Source: Desulfarculus sp.
GTDB taxonomy: Bacteria; Desulfobacterota; Desulfarculia; Desulfarculales; Desulfarculaceae
Reading direction: 5' to 3'
Assembly: GCA_020216805.1 (NCBI GenBank)
Contig: JAIWNN010000115.1
Coordinates: forward strand, 1-10,000
Length of the DNA: 10,000 bases
The notes beneath the pieces were generated by a model. The model saw nothing but the letters and a program-made list of their open reading frames with translations. It was not told where the DNA came from and did not search any database. Of the stretch, positions 1 to 6,981 are shown piece after piece (position 1 is the stretch's first letter; the number at the start of each line of letters is the position of its first letter). Both the position numbers and the translations under genes were made by a program.

Positions 1-4
1 GGAG

Positions 5-49
5 TGAATTCGGGAGATTGCTTCGTCGCTGGCGCTCCTCGCAATGACG
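5..49 (-). repeat. Dispersed 45-bp repeat, copy A
   Basis: Read on the minus strand, this stretch starts CGTCATTGCGAGGAGCG and ends in GAAGCAATCTCCCGAATT plus two bases. It matches the plus-strand sequence at 8761-8805 at 39 of 45 positions, so the two copies are inverted about 8.7 kb apart. ATTGC and GCAAT near its ends can pair, so it may fold as RNA or single-stranded DNA. From memory it resembles a short 'CATTGCGAGGAGCG...CGAAGCAATC' repeat scattered between genes in many unrelated bacteria; I cannot name a database family for it. No transposase or coding frame goes with it. Confidence 0.8.
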
Positions 50-208
50 CTAGTGTTTACAAGGTGCGCCGTGACCGACCCGCCGGGCGGCGACTGAGGC
101 CTGGTTGGCTCGGGCCAGGGACGTGACACGAGCGAGCCATATCAGAAGCAGTCATCTTTGCAGAGCGAAACGGCGTCGGCCGGTTCGCGCCAAGTTTTTG
201 GGAAAGGG
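50..208. other. Non-coding leader region upstream of the cbi operon
   Basis: No credible gene lies here; open frames crossing it are antisense shadows of cbiD. I looked for a cobalamin riboswitch, expected upstream of B12 genes, and saw no convincing B12-box or core. A modest inverted repeat is present (TGGCTCG at 106-112, CGAGCCA at 133-139). No clean -35/-10 pair was found: TTTACA at 56-61 has no -10 at the right distance. The operon promoter may be here in a non-consensus form or lie further left. Confidence 0.5.
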
Positions 209-253
209 GGTCCGGGGGAGAACCTTTGGTCCACGAAAGGTTCTCCCCCGGCC
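195..253 (+). repeat. Long hairpin element 1, immediately before the cbiD ribosome-binding site
   Basis: A perfect 16-bp inverted repeat (212-227 with 236-251) closes an 8-base loop. It can be lengthened by GG 209-210 pairing with CC 252-253 across a one-base bulge. It is preceded by TTTTT (195-199) and AGGGGG (205-210). The same order (TTTTT, AGGGGG, three bases, GGGGGA, AACC, T-rich arm, A-rich arm, GGTTC, CCCCC) recurs at 5278-5334, so this is a repeated element. No T-run follows the stem, so it is not a standard terminator. The cbiD ribosome-binding site starts one base after the extended stem, so it could affect translation, transcript processing or attenuation; that role is inferred. 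Confidence 0.75.
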
Positions 254-257
254 AGGA
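254..257 (+). promoter_or_regulatory. Ribosome-binding site of cbiD
   Basis: AGGA lies 7 bases before the ATG at 265 and directly after the long hairpin. It supports the 265 start. The TTG at 261 is in a different frame (that of cbiET) and is not used. Confidence 0.6.
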
Positions 258-264
258 TAGTTGA

Positions 265-1389
265 ATGACCGGCTCGCGGAAAAAACAACTGCGCACCGGC
301 TTCTCCACCGGGTCGGCGGCGGCGGCGGCGGCCAAGGCCGCGCTCATGCACCTTCTGGGCTGTCCCCTGTCCGGCTCGGTGTCCATCCCCCTGCCCGGCG
401 GCGGCCGCCTGAAGGTCGCCGTGGCCGAATGTCGGCGCCTGCCCGGCGGCCTGGCCGAGGCGGTGGTGGTCAAGGACGCGGGCGACGATCCGGACGCGAC
501 CCACCGCGCCCGCATCGCGGCGACGGTGGAGCTGCTGCCGCCCGGTCCGGGTCCGGCCCTGGAGTTCCGGGGCGGGCCGGGGGTGGGGCTGGTGACCCGG
601 CCGGGTCTGCCGGTGCCGGTGGGCCAGCCGGCCATCAACCCGGTGCCGCGCCAGATGATCGCCGCCGCCCTGGCCGAGGCCTGGCGAACGGCCGGACCGG
701 GCGGGGAGCCGCGGGCCGTGGTGACCATCGCGGTGGAGAACGGGGCCGAGCTGGCCAAGCGCACCCTGAACCCCCGGTTGGGCATCGTGGGCGGCATCAG
801 CATCCTGGGCACCAGCGGTCTGGTCAAGCCCCTGAGCCACGAGGCCTACACCGCCACCATCGAATCGGCCCTGTCGGTGGCCCGGGCGGCGGGGATCGCC
901 GAGACGGTGCTGACCACCGGCGGGCGCAGCGAGAAGCGGGCCATGGCCCTGCGCCCCGATCTGCCACCCCTGGCCTTCGTCCAGATCGCCGACTACTTCG
1001 CCTTCGCCTTGACGGCGGCGGTCAAGGCCGGCATGACCCGCGTCGGCCTGGTCAGCTATTTCGGCAAGGCGGTCAAGCAGGCCCAGGGTCTCGCCTGCAC
1101 CCACGCCCACCGCGCGGCCATGGACCTGGCCCTTCTGGCCGACTGGCTGACCGAGGCCGGCGCCCCGGCCGGGCTGGCGGCCCAGGTGGCCGGGGCCAAC
1201 ACCGCCCGCCACGTGCTGGAGATATTGACCGCGGCCGGCCGCCTGGACCTGACCGCGCTGGTGGTGCCCCGCCTGCTGGCCGCCGCGCGCCGGATCGTGG
1301 GAGCCGGGCCGGACCTATGGGCGGTGGTGCTGGACAGCGAGGGCGGGGTGCTCCAGCGCGGCGAACAGCCGGGGGAGGGACGGACATGA
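265..1389 (+). CDS. cbiD: Cobalt-precorrin-5B C1-methyltransferase (CbiD)
   Basis: CbiD uses S-adenosylmethionine to methylate C1 of cobalt-precorrin-5B, giving cobalt-precorrin-6A, a cytoplasmic step of anaerobic corrin synthesis. The 374-residue product has the family's usual length. Family signatures are visible: the N-terminal RTGFSTGSAAAAAAKAA (residues 10-26), FRGGPGVGLVTRPGLPVPVG (101-120) followed by QPAINPVPRQMI, and NPRLGIVGGISILGTSG (169-185). CbiD is not a member of the tetrapyrrole methylase fold shared by CbiE, CbiF and CbiH. It is the first gene of the coupled chain; its TGA (1387-1389) overlaps the ATG of cbiET by 4 bp. A run of GGC/GCG codons near 316-333 encodes the alanine stretch of the signature. 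Recognition is confident. Confidence 0.96.
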   Translation: MTGSRKKQLRTGFSTGSAAAAAAKAALMHLLGCPLSGSVSIPLPGGGRLKVAVAECRRLPGGLAEAVVVKDAGDDPDATHRARIAATVELLPPGPGPALEFRGGPGVGLVTRPGLPVPVGQPAINPVPRQMIAAALAEAWRTAGPGGEPRAVVTIAVENGAELAKRTLNPRLGIVGGISILGTSGLVKPLSHEAYTATIESALSVARAAGIAETVLTTGGRSEKRAMALRPDLPPLAFVQIADYFAFALTAAVKAGMTRVGLVSYFGKAVKQAQGLACTHAHRAAMDLALLADWLTEAGAPAGLAAQVAGANTARHVLEILTAAGRLDLTALVVPRLLAAARRIVGAGPDLWAVVLDSEGGVLQRGEQPGEGRT

Positions 1390-2606
1390 ACCGGGTGACG
1401 GTGGTGGGCCTGGGCCTGGGGCGGGCGGACCTGACCCCGCGCGGCCTGGCGGCCATAGAGTCGGCCCAGGTCCTGGCCGGGGGCGAGCGCCTCTTGGCCT
1501 GGTTCCCGGAGCATCCCGGCCGGCGGCTGCTCCTGAAGTTCAACCTGGCCGACTGGCTGGAGCAGGTGGCCCTGCTGGCGGGCCAGGGCCAGGAAGTGGC
1601 GGTGCTGGCCTCGGGCGATCCCGGCTTTTTCGGCGTGGCGGCCAAGGTGATCCAGCGCCTGGGCCGCGAGGCGGTCACGGTGCTGCCCAACGTGACGGCC
1701 ATGGCCGCGGCCTGCGCCCGCCTGGGCCTGGCCTGGCAGGAGGCCCGGGCGGTGAGCCTGCACGGCCGCGACGACCAGGGTCCCCTGTGGCGGGCCCTGG
1801 GCGAGTCCGACCTGGTGGTGGTCTACACCGATCCCAGACACGGCCCGGCCTGGTTGGCCGGCCTTTTGCTCCAGCGGGGCCAGGCGCCCTACTGGCGGCT
1901 GGGGGTGGCCCAGGACCTGGGCGCGGCCCAGGAGCGGGTGGCTTGGTACACCCCGGCGGCGGCGGCCGAAGAGAGCTTCTCGGAGTTGAACGTGGTGGCG
2001 CTGGAGCGGGTGGCCCGGCCCCAGCCCCTGCGCCTGGGCGCGCCCGAGGATGCCTACGCCCACCAGGCCGGGCTGATCACCAAATCCGAGGTCCGCTGCG
2101 CCGCCCTGGGCCGCTTGGAATTGGGTCCCGGCCTGACGGTCTGGGACCTGGGCGCGGGCAGCGGCAGCCTGGGCTTGGAGGCCGGCCTGCTCTGCCCCGG
2201 CGGACGGGTGGTGGCGGTGGAGGCCGACCCGGAGCGGGCGGAGCTGATCCGGGCCAACCGGGCCGCCTTTGGCGCGGGCTGGCTGGAGGTGGTTCAGGCC
2301 CGCCTGCCGCAGGACCTGGCAAAGCTGCCGGACCCGGACCGGGTCTTCATCGGCGGGGGCGGGGAGGAGCTGGGCGCGATCATGGAAGCGGCCTGGGATC
2401 GGCTCAAACCCGGCGGGGTGCTGTTGGTCAGCCTGGTGCGCCTGGAGTCCCTGGCCCGCGCCCGCGCCGCCCTGGCCGGCCTGGGCGCGGCGGTGGAGAC
2501 GACCCAGATCCAGGTCGGCCGGGGCGCGGCCCTGACCGGCGGCGAATATCTCAAGGCGTTGAACCCGGTCTGGCTGGTGCGGGGCCGGCGCGAGGGAAGT
2601 GCATGA
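1386..2606 (+). CDS. cbiET: Fused cobalt-precorrin-7 C5-methyltransferase / cobalt-precorrin-6B C15-methyltransferase, decarboxylating (CbiE-CbiT; CobL-like)
   Basis: This bifunctional enzyme methylates C5 and C15 of the corrin ring and decarboxylates the C12 acetate, using S-adenosylmethionine. The 406-residue protein has two domains. Residues 1 to about 210 are a tetrapyrrole methylase (CbiE) with VVGLGLG (6-12), LASGDPGFFGVA (74-85) and LPNVTAMAAA (100-109). Residues about 218 to 400 are a Rossmann methyltransferase (CbiT) with AGLITKSEVRCAAL (228-241), the SAM-binding VWDLGAGSGSLGLEA (252-266), VVAVEADPERAELIRAN (275-291) and VFIGGGG (320-326). The E-then-T order is that of CobL and common CbiET fusions. 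The ATG at 1386 overlaps the cbiD stop and follows GGAGG at 1374-1378 by 7 bases. The frame stays open further upstream across cbiD, but that part is a GC-driven shadow. Confidence 0.95.
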   Translation: MNRVTVVGLGLGRADLTPRGLAAIESAQVLAGGERLLAWFPEHPGRRLLLKFNLADWLEQVALLAGQGQEVAVLASGDPGFFGVAAKVIQRLGREAVTVLPNVTAMAAACARLGLAWQEARAVSLHGRDDQGPLWRALGESDLVVVYTDPRHGPAWLAGLLLQRGQAPYWRLGVAQDLGAAQERVAWYTPAAAAEESFSELNVVALERVARPQPLRLGAPEDAYAHQAGLITKSEVRCAALGRLELGPGLTVWDLGAGSGSLGLEAGLLCPGGRVVAVEADPERAELIRANRAAFGAGWLEVVQARLPQDLAKLPDPDRVFIGGGGEELGAIMEAAWDRLKPGGVLLVSLVRLESLARARAALAGLGAAVETTQIQVGRGAALTGGEYLKALNPVWLVRGRREGSA

Positions 2607-3397
2607 GCGGGGACAAACATCCGGTGGTCTTCGTGGGGGCCGGTCCCGGCGATCCAGATTTGATCACGGTGGCGGGCCGGAAGGCCCTGGAGGCGGCGGA
2701 CCTGGTGGTCTTTGCCGGCAGCCTGGTCAGCCGGCAGATGCTCTCCTGGTGCCGGCCCGAGTGCGAAACGGTGGATTCGGCCAGGCTGGACCTGACGGCG
2801 ATCATCGCCCACCTGGCCCGGGGCTGGGAGGCCGGCCGGCGGGTGGTGCGTCTGCACACCGGCGACCCCAGCCTCTACGGAGCCATCGCCGAGCAGATCG
2901 CGGAGCTGGAGGCGCGCGGCATCGCCTGGCGGGTGATCCCCGGGGTCACGGCCGCCTTCGCCGCCGCCGCCCACCTGGGTCTGGAATACACCCTGCCCGA
3001 GCTGACCCAGACCCTGATCCTGACCCGGGCCGCCGGCCGCACCCCGGTGCCCCGGGCCGAGAGCCTGGCCGCCCTGGCCGCCCACGGCTCATCGCTGGCC
3101 ATCTATCTCTCCGCGGCCCAGGCCGAGGCGGTCTCCAGCGCCCTCCAGGCGGCCTTCGGACCCGAGGCCCCGGTGGCCCTGGCCTACCGGGTGAGCTGGC
3201 CGGACCAACGCTTCGTCTGGACCACCGCCCGCGAGCTGCCCCAGGCCCTCATCGATCACGAAATGACCCGCCAGGTGCTGATCCTGGCCGGGCCGGCGGT
3301 GATGGCCCGGGCCCAGGGCGAGAAGACCCCGGGCAGCAAGCTTTACGACGCCGGTTTTTCCCACGGCTTCCGGGCCGGCAAGACGGAGGGCGATTGA
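2603..3397 (+). CDS. cbiF: Cobalt-precorrin-4 C11-methyltransferase (CbiF)
   Basis: CbiF adds the C11 methyl group to cobalt-precorrin-4 to give cobalt-precorrin-5A. The 264-residue protein is a single tetrapyrrole methylase domain. Visible signatures are VFVGAGPGDPDLITVAG (9-25), VVFAGSLV (35-42), VVRLHTGDPSLYGAIAEQ (81-98), VIPGVTAAFAAAAHLGLEYT (111-130), ILTRAAGRTPVP (139-150) and the C-terminal SKLYDAGFSHGFR (245-257). The last motif and the GRTPVP segment separate CbiF/CobM from CbiH and CbiL. The ATG overlaps the cbiET TGA by 4 bp, with GAGGGA at 2592-2597 as ribosome-binding site. It sits next to cbiG, whose product acts on the CbiF product. Confidence 0.96.
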   Translation: MSGDKHPVVFVGAGPGDPDLITVAGRKALEAADLVVFAGSLVSRQMLSWCRPECETVDSARLDLTAIIAHLARGWEAGRRVVRLHTGDPSLYGAIAEQIAELEARGIAWRVIPGVTAAFAAAAHLGLEYTLPELTQTLILTRAAGRTPVPRAESLAALAAHGSSLAIYLSAAQAEAVSSALQAAFGPEAPVALAYRVSWPDQRFVWTTARELPQALIDHEMTRQVLILAGPAVMARAQGEKTPGSKLYDAGFSHGFRAGKTEGD

Positions 3398-4434
3398 GCG
3401 AGCCCGTCGCCATCTACGCCCTGACCGCCACCGGGGCCGAGAGCGCCCGGCGGTTGGCTCCGGCCCTGGGGGAAGGCGCGCGCCTGTTCCTGCCGGAGCG
3501 CCTGGCCCAAACCGAGGCCGGGGAGACCGCCTTCGCCCGCCTGGCCCCGATCCTGGCCGCCAACTGGGCGGCCTTCGGCGGCCACGTGCTCTTCGCGGCG
3601 GCCGGGATCGTGGTCCGGGCCCTGGCGGGGCTGATCCAGGACAAGGCCAGCGACCCGGCGGTGGTGGTCTGCGATCCGGCCGGCCGCCACGCGGTGAGCC
3701 TCCTGGCCGGGCACCTGGGCGGGGCCAACGCCCTGGCCCGCCGGGTGGCCGCCGCCCTGGGCGGCCAGGCGGTGATCACCACCGCCACCGATCAGGCCGG
3801 CCTGCCCAGCCTGGAGTTGGTGGCGAGCGAGGCGGGCCTGAGGGTGGAGAACCTCAAGGCCCTGGCCGGGGTCAGCGCCGCCCTGCTGGATGGCCGGCCG
3901 GTGGCCCTGGACGACCCCGAGGACTGGCTGGCCAGCCGCCTGGAGCGGGACTGGCCGGGACTGTTTCCGGCCGCCGGACCGCAAGCCAACCCCTCGGTGG
4001 GGGTGGACTGGCGGGCGCGGCCCCCCCGGCCGGGCGAGCTGCTGCTGCGGCCGCCGGCCCTGTGGCTGGGGCTGGGCTGCAACCGGGGGACGGCGGTGGC
4101 GGAGATGGACGAGCTTCTGACCCGCGTCCTGGCCGAGGCGGGCCTCAGCCCCCTGGCCCTGGCCGGTCTGGCCAGCGCCATCGCCAAGGCCGACGAGGCC
4201 GGGCTCCTGGCCCTGGCCCTGGCGCGGAATTTAAAAACCAGCTTCTACGACGCCCAGACCCTGGACGCGGTGGCGGTGCCGAACCCCTCGGACCAGCCCC
4301 GGCGTCACCTGGGCACCCGCAGCGTGGCCGAGGCCGCGGCGCTCATCGCCGCCGGACCCGGCGGGAGGTTGTTGGTGGAAAAGCAAAAGAGCGGCAACGT
4401 CACCCTGGCGGTGGCCTGGGGGAGGGGACGATGA
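3394..4434 (+). CDS. cbiG: Cobalt-precorrin-5A hydrolase (CbiG), TTG start
   Basis: CbiG opens the delta-lactone of cobalt-precorrin-5A and releases the two-carbon fragment as acetaldehyde, giving precorrin-5B, the CbiD substrate. It is typical of the anaerobic pathway. The 346-residue protein shows AAAGIVVRALAGLIQDKASD (68-87), VVVCDPAGRHAVSLLAGHLG (90-109) followed by GANALARRVA, and VITTATD (127-133) in the N-terminal part. The C-terminal CobE/GbiG-like part carries WLGLGCNRGT (224-233) and LVEKQKSGNVTLAVAWG (327-343). The best start is TTG at 3394, which forms a TTGA overlap with the cbiF stop and follows GGAGG at 3385-3389. It is the only non-ATG start in the operon. No in-frame ATG occurs before the conserved N-terminal block. 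Confidence 0.93.
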   Translation: MSEPVAIYALTATGAESARRLAPALGEGARLFLPERLAQTEAGETAFARLAPILAANWAAFGGHVLFAAAGIVVRALAGLIQDKASDPAVVVCDPAGRHAVSLLAGHLGGANALARRVAAALGGQAVITTATDQAGLPSLELVASEAGLRVENLKALAGVSAALLDGRPVALDDPEDWLASRLERDWPGLFPAAGPQANPSVGVDWRARPPRPGELLLRPPALWLGLGCNRGTAVAEMDELLTRVLAEAGLSPLALAGLASAIAKADEAGLLALALARNLKTSFYDAQTLDAVAVPNPSDQPRRHLGTRSVAEAAALIAAGPGGRLLVEKQKSGNVTLAVAWGRGR

Positions 4435-5225
4435 GCGGTTGCCTGTGGGTGGTGGGCCTGGGTCCGGGCGGGGTGGAATACCTGACCCCGGCGGCGCGGG
4501 AGGCCATCGCCAAGGCCCAGGTGGTGGCCGGCTACAAGGCCTATCTCAAGCTGGCCGAGCCGGTGCTGACCCCGGGCCAGCAAATCCTGGGCAGCGGCAT
4601 GACCAAGGAGCTGGAGCGGGCGGCCCAGGCCATGGACCTGGCCCTGGCCGGCAAGCAGGTGGCCCTGATCAGCAGCGGCGACCCCGGCATCTACGCCATG
4701 GCGGCGGTGGTCTACGAGGAGGCCAGGAACCGGGGCCTGGACTTCGGCGAAGGCCCGGGCCAGCTGGACCTGCGGGTGATTCCGGGAGTGCCGGCGGTGG
4801 CGGCGGCGGCGGCCCTGTTGGGCGCGCCGCTCTCGCACGACTTCTGCTGCGTCAGCCTCTCCGACCGCCTGACTCCTTGGGAGCTGATCCAGCGTCGGCT
4901 GGAGGCGGCGGCCGGGGCCGACTTCGTCATCGCCCTCTACAACCCCAGGAGCAAGGGCCGCGACTGGCAGTACGCCCAGGCCCTGGAAATCATCGGCCGC
5001 CACCGCCCGGCCGCCACCCCGGTGGGCCTGGTCAAGGCCGCCATGCGGCCGGAGCAGACGGTGGCCGTCACCAGCCTGGGCCAGGCGGCGGCGGCCGAGG
5101 TGGACATGCACACCCTGGTCATCGTGGGCAGCTCCCAGAGCTTCGTCCACGGCGGGCGGATGATCACCCCCCGGGGCTATCTGGGCAAGTACGGCCAGCA
5201 CTGGTCGGCGACCAAGCCGGGATAG
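4431..5225 (+). CDS. cbiH: Cobalt-factor III / cobalt-precorrin-3 C17-methyltransferase, ring-contracting (CbiH; CobJ-like)
   Basis: CbiH methylates C17 and contracts the macrocycle, forming the delta-lactone intermediate cobalt-precorrin-4. The 264-residue protein is a single tetrapyrrole methylase domain with WVVGLGPGGVEYLTPAAREA (6-25), ALISSGDPGIYAMAAVVYEE (78-97), VIPGVPAVAAAAALLGAPLS (116-135) followed by HDFC, VSLSDRLTPW (141-150), ALYNPRSKGR (168-177) and a late TPRGY (246-250). The LSD-x-LTPW and LYNPRSK segments are specific to CobJ/CbiH. The common C-terminal nitrite-reductase-like extension of some CbiH proteins is absent. The ATG overlaps the cbiG TGA by 4 bp, with GGAGG at 4421-4425. 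It ends the coupled chain; the next gene is 134 bp away. CobJ is the name used in aerobic pathways, but cbiD and cbiG next door favour CbiH. Confidence 0.95.
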   Translation: MSGCLWVVGLGPGGVEYLTPAAREAIAKAQVVAGYKAYLKLAEPVLTPGQQILGSGMTKELERAAQAMDLALAGKQVALISSGDPGIYAMAAVVYEEARNRGLDFGEGPGQLDLRVIPGVPAVAAAAALLGAPLSHDFCCVSLSDRLTPWELIQRRLEAAAGADFVIALYNPRSKGRDWQYAQALEIIGRHRPAATPVGLVKAAMRPEQTVAVTSLGQAAAAEVDMHTLVIVGSSQSFVHGGRMITPRGYLGKYGQHWSATKPG

Positions 5226-5238
5226 GCGGTATACCGCC
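5225..5238. promoter_or_regulatory. 14-bp perfect palindrome directly after cbiH
   Basis: GGCGGTATACCGCC is a perfect palindrome whose first base is the last base of the cbiH stop codon. It could be a dimeric-regulator operator or a chance product of high GC; the central TATA is unusual for this DNA. No regulator gene is visible, so any function is speculative. Confidence 0.3.
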
Positions 5239-5277
5239 ACCCCCCGGCCAAGGGCGCGCAGCGCCTTTGGCGCAGCC

Positions 5278-5346
5278 TTTTTCGGAGGGGGCGTGGGGGA
5301 ACCATTTTCGCGCGGCAAAAAAGGGTTCCCCCACTCTCTCCCCTCC
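5278..5346 (+). repeat. Long hairpin element 2, immediately before the cbiP ribosome-binding site
   Basis: An 11-bp perfect inverted repeat (GTGGGGGAACC 5293-5303, GGTTCCCCCAC 5324-5334) is extended by an outer 7-bp stem, GGAGGGG 5284-5290 with CCCCTCC 5340-5346, and partly by the T-rich and A-rich bases of the loop. The block layout, from TTTTT (5278-5282) to the last arm, matches the element at 195-251, and each spans 57 bases. The outer stem ends two bases before the cbiP ribosome-binding site. No T-run follows, so intrinsic termination is unlikely. A small hairpin GCGCC-TTT-GGCGC (5261-5273) sits just upstream. Confidence 0.7.
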
Positions 5347-5348
5347 TC

Positions 5349-5353
5349 AGGAG
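5349..5353 (+). promoter_or_regulatory. Ribosome-binding site of cbiP
   Basis: AGGAG lies 6 bases before the ATG at 5360 and fixes the start. The complementary CTCCT at 5343-5347 lies one base upstream but is too close to fold onto it directly. Confidence 0.75.
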
Positions 5354-5359
5354 CATCCC

Positions 5360-6865
5360 ATGGCACCCCGATATCGGCCGATCATGGTGGTGGGCACCGG
5401 CAGCCACGTGGGCAAGAGCGTGTTGGTGATGGGCCTGTGCCGGCTGTTCCGGCGGCGGGGGATCGACGTGGCCCCCTTCAAGGCCCAGAACATGGCCCTG
5501 AACTCGGGCATCACTCCGGAGGGCGACGAGATCGGCCGGGCCCAGATCAGCCAGGCCGAGGCGGCCGGGATCGCGCCCCACCGGGACATGAACCCGATCC
5601 TGCTCAAGCCCACCAGCGACCTGGGCTCCCAGGTGATATTGAACGGCCGGGTGTTGGGCAACTACAAGGGCCGCGACTACTACGCGCTCAAGCCCAAGCT
5701 GGTCCGGCAGGTGATGGCGGCCTGGCGGCGGCTGGCCGGGGCGCACCAGCTGGTGGTCATGGAGGGCGCCGGCTCCTGCGCGGAGCTGAACCTCAAACGC
5801 CACGACCTGGTGAACATGGCCATGGCCCGGCGGGCGGGGGCCAACGTGCTCTTGGCGGCGGACATCGACGCCGGCGGGGTCTTCGCCCAGGTCATCGGCA
5901 GCCTGAAGCTGCTGCCCCCGGCCGAGCGGCGGCTGGTCAAGGGGGTGGCCATCAACAAGTTCCGGGGCGACCCGGCGCTCTTCGCCGACGGCATGGCCAT
6001 CATCGCCCAAAAGGGCGGCGCGCCGGTCCTGGGGCTGATCCCCTGGTTCGGGGGGGAGATCGCGCTGCCCCAGGAGGACGGGGTGGCCCTGGAGCGGGGG
6101 GCGGGCTCCTCCGGCTCCGGGCCGGTGCGGGTGGGGGTGGTCCGCCTCAGCCGCATCAGCAACTTCACCGACGCCGACGCCCTGGCGGCCGAGCCGGGGG
6201 TGCGCCTGAGCTGGGTCAGCCGGCCCCAGGAGCTGGCCGGCCTGGACCTGTTGATCCTGCCCGGCACCAAGAACACCCTGGCCGCCCTGGCGGGGCTGAA
6301 GGCCAGCGGGCTTTTTGAGGCCATCCGCCAGTTCCACGCCCTGGGCGGGCGGGTGCTGGGCCTTTGCGGGGGGTATCAGCTCCTGGGGCAAAGCATCGCC
6401 GACCCTCTGGGGGTGGAAGGTCCGCCGGACGAGCAGGCCGGGCTGGGGCTGCTGCCCATCGCCACGGTGATGGCCGGGGAGAAGACCACCGCCCGGGCCG
6501 AGGCCCGCTGCCGGGGCGATCTGCCCTTCGCGGTGGAGGGCGCGGTGCGGGGCTATGAGATCCACATGGGCCAGAGCACCCCCCTGGGGGCGGACCGGCC
6601 GGCCTTTCGCCTCACCCGGCGGCTGGACCAGGACCTGGACCAGCCCGAGGGCCAGGTGAGCCCCGACGGCCGGGTGGTGGGGACCTACCTGCACGGCCTG
6701 CTGGACAACGACGCCCTGCGCGCGGCGGTGTTGGCCTGGGCCGCCGGGGGAAAGGCCGTGGCCGGGCTGGCCGACTACGCCGCCTTCAAGGAGCGCCAGT
6801 ACGACCTACTGGCCGACCTGCTGGAGGAGCACCTGGACTGGCGGCCGCTGCTGGAGGAGGTCTAG
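5360..6865 (+). CDS. cbiP: Cobyric acid synthase, glutamine-hydrolysing (CbiP/CobQ)
   Basis: CbiP makes adenosylcobyric acid by ATP- and glutamine-dependent amidation of the b, d, e and g carboxylates of adenosylcobyrinate a,c-diamide, in the cytoplasm. The 501-residue length is typical. The N-terminal ATPase domain (about 1-235) has the P-loop GTGSHVGKS (12-20), VAPFKAQNMALNSG (37-50), EIGRAQISQAEAA (57-69), VVMEGAGSCAE (132-142) and INKFRGD (198-204). The C-terminal class I glutaminase domain (about 255-450) has LPGTKNT (300-306), the nucleophile Cys336 in GLCGGYQLLG, YEIHMGQ (399-405) and the catalytic His445 in GTYLHGLLDN. GTGSHVGKS differs from the frequent GTSSDAGKS form but keeps the GKS. 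It is separated from cbiH by a structured spacer rather than an overlap, so its expression may be set separately. Confidence 0.97.
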   Translation: MAPRYRPIMVVGTGSHVGKSVLVMGLCRLFRRRGIDVAPFKAQNMALNSGITPEGDEIGRAQISQAEAAGIAPHRDMNPILLKPTSDLGSQVILNGRVLGNYKGRDYYALKPKLVRQVMAAWRRLAGAHQLVVMEGAGSCAELNLKRHDLVNMAMARRAGANVLLAADIDAGGVFAQVIGSLKLLPPAERRLVKGVAINKFRGDPALFADGMAIIAQKGGAPVLGLIPWFGGEIALPQEDGVALERGAGSSGSGPVRVGVVRLSRISNFTDADALAAEPGVRLSWVSRPQELAGLDLLILPGTKNTLAALAGLKASGLFEAIRQFHALGGRVLGLCGGYQLLGQSIADPLGVEGPPDEQAGLGLLPIATVMAGEKTTARAEARCRGDLPFAVEGAVRGYEIHMGQSTPLGADRPAFRLTRRLDQDLDQPEGQVSPDGRVVGTYLHGLLDNDALRAAVLAWAAGGKAVAGLADYAAFKERQYDLLADLLEEHLDWRPLLEEV

Positions 6866-6948
6866 GGCCAGGCAAAAGGGTCTGGGCCGGGGCCGGCCAA
6901 TCAGTGTATCCTTGGGCTGCGGGGCGGGATGACCCCGGCTCCGCGCAA

Positions 6949-6981
6949 GCGGCGTCCTCCGGCGGACACGGATGACGCCGC
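6949..6981 (+). promoter_or_regulatory. Strong hairpin just upstream of the DUF3124 gene's ribosome-binding site
   Basis: GCGGCGTC (6949-6956) pairs with GACGCCGC (6974-6981), and TCCG (6958-6961) pairs with CGGA (6969-6972) across a single C/T mismatch, leaving a 7-base loop. The ribosome-binding site starts 4 bases later. No T-run follows, so it is not a normal terminator for cbiP. It may modulate translation or stabilise the mRNA end; this is inference. Confidence 0.45.

Noticed and set aside
56..84. Promoter with TTTACA as -35
   Set aside because: The -35 is good, but the sequence 17 bases on is CCCGCC-like with no acceptable -10.
50..264. Cobalamin riboswitch upstream of cbiD
   Set aside because: Expected by context, but I could not find the B12-box or the surrounding conserved core; only unrelated stems are visible.
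313..333. GGC/GCG triplet repeat as a microsatellite
   Set aside because: It encodes the alanine run of the conserved CbiD N-terminal signature, so it is coding constraint rather than an independent repeat.
142..1212. Long minus-strand open frame opposite cbiD
   Set aside because: It is antisense to a clear cbiD, has low-complexity G/R/Q/H-rich composition and no family motif; high GC at third positions removes stop codons on the other strand.
5177..6694. 505-codon minus-strand open frame opposite cbiP
   Set aside because: Same GC-driven shadow effect; composition is P/H/G/Q-rich and no domain is recognisable, while cbiP on the plus strand is complete.
6881..6912. Promoter upstream of the DUF3124 gene using TATCCT as -10
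   Set aside because: No -35 box occurs at a suitable distance; the hit is weak and isolated.
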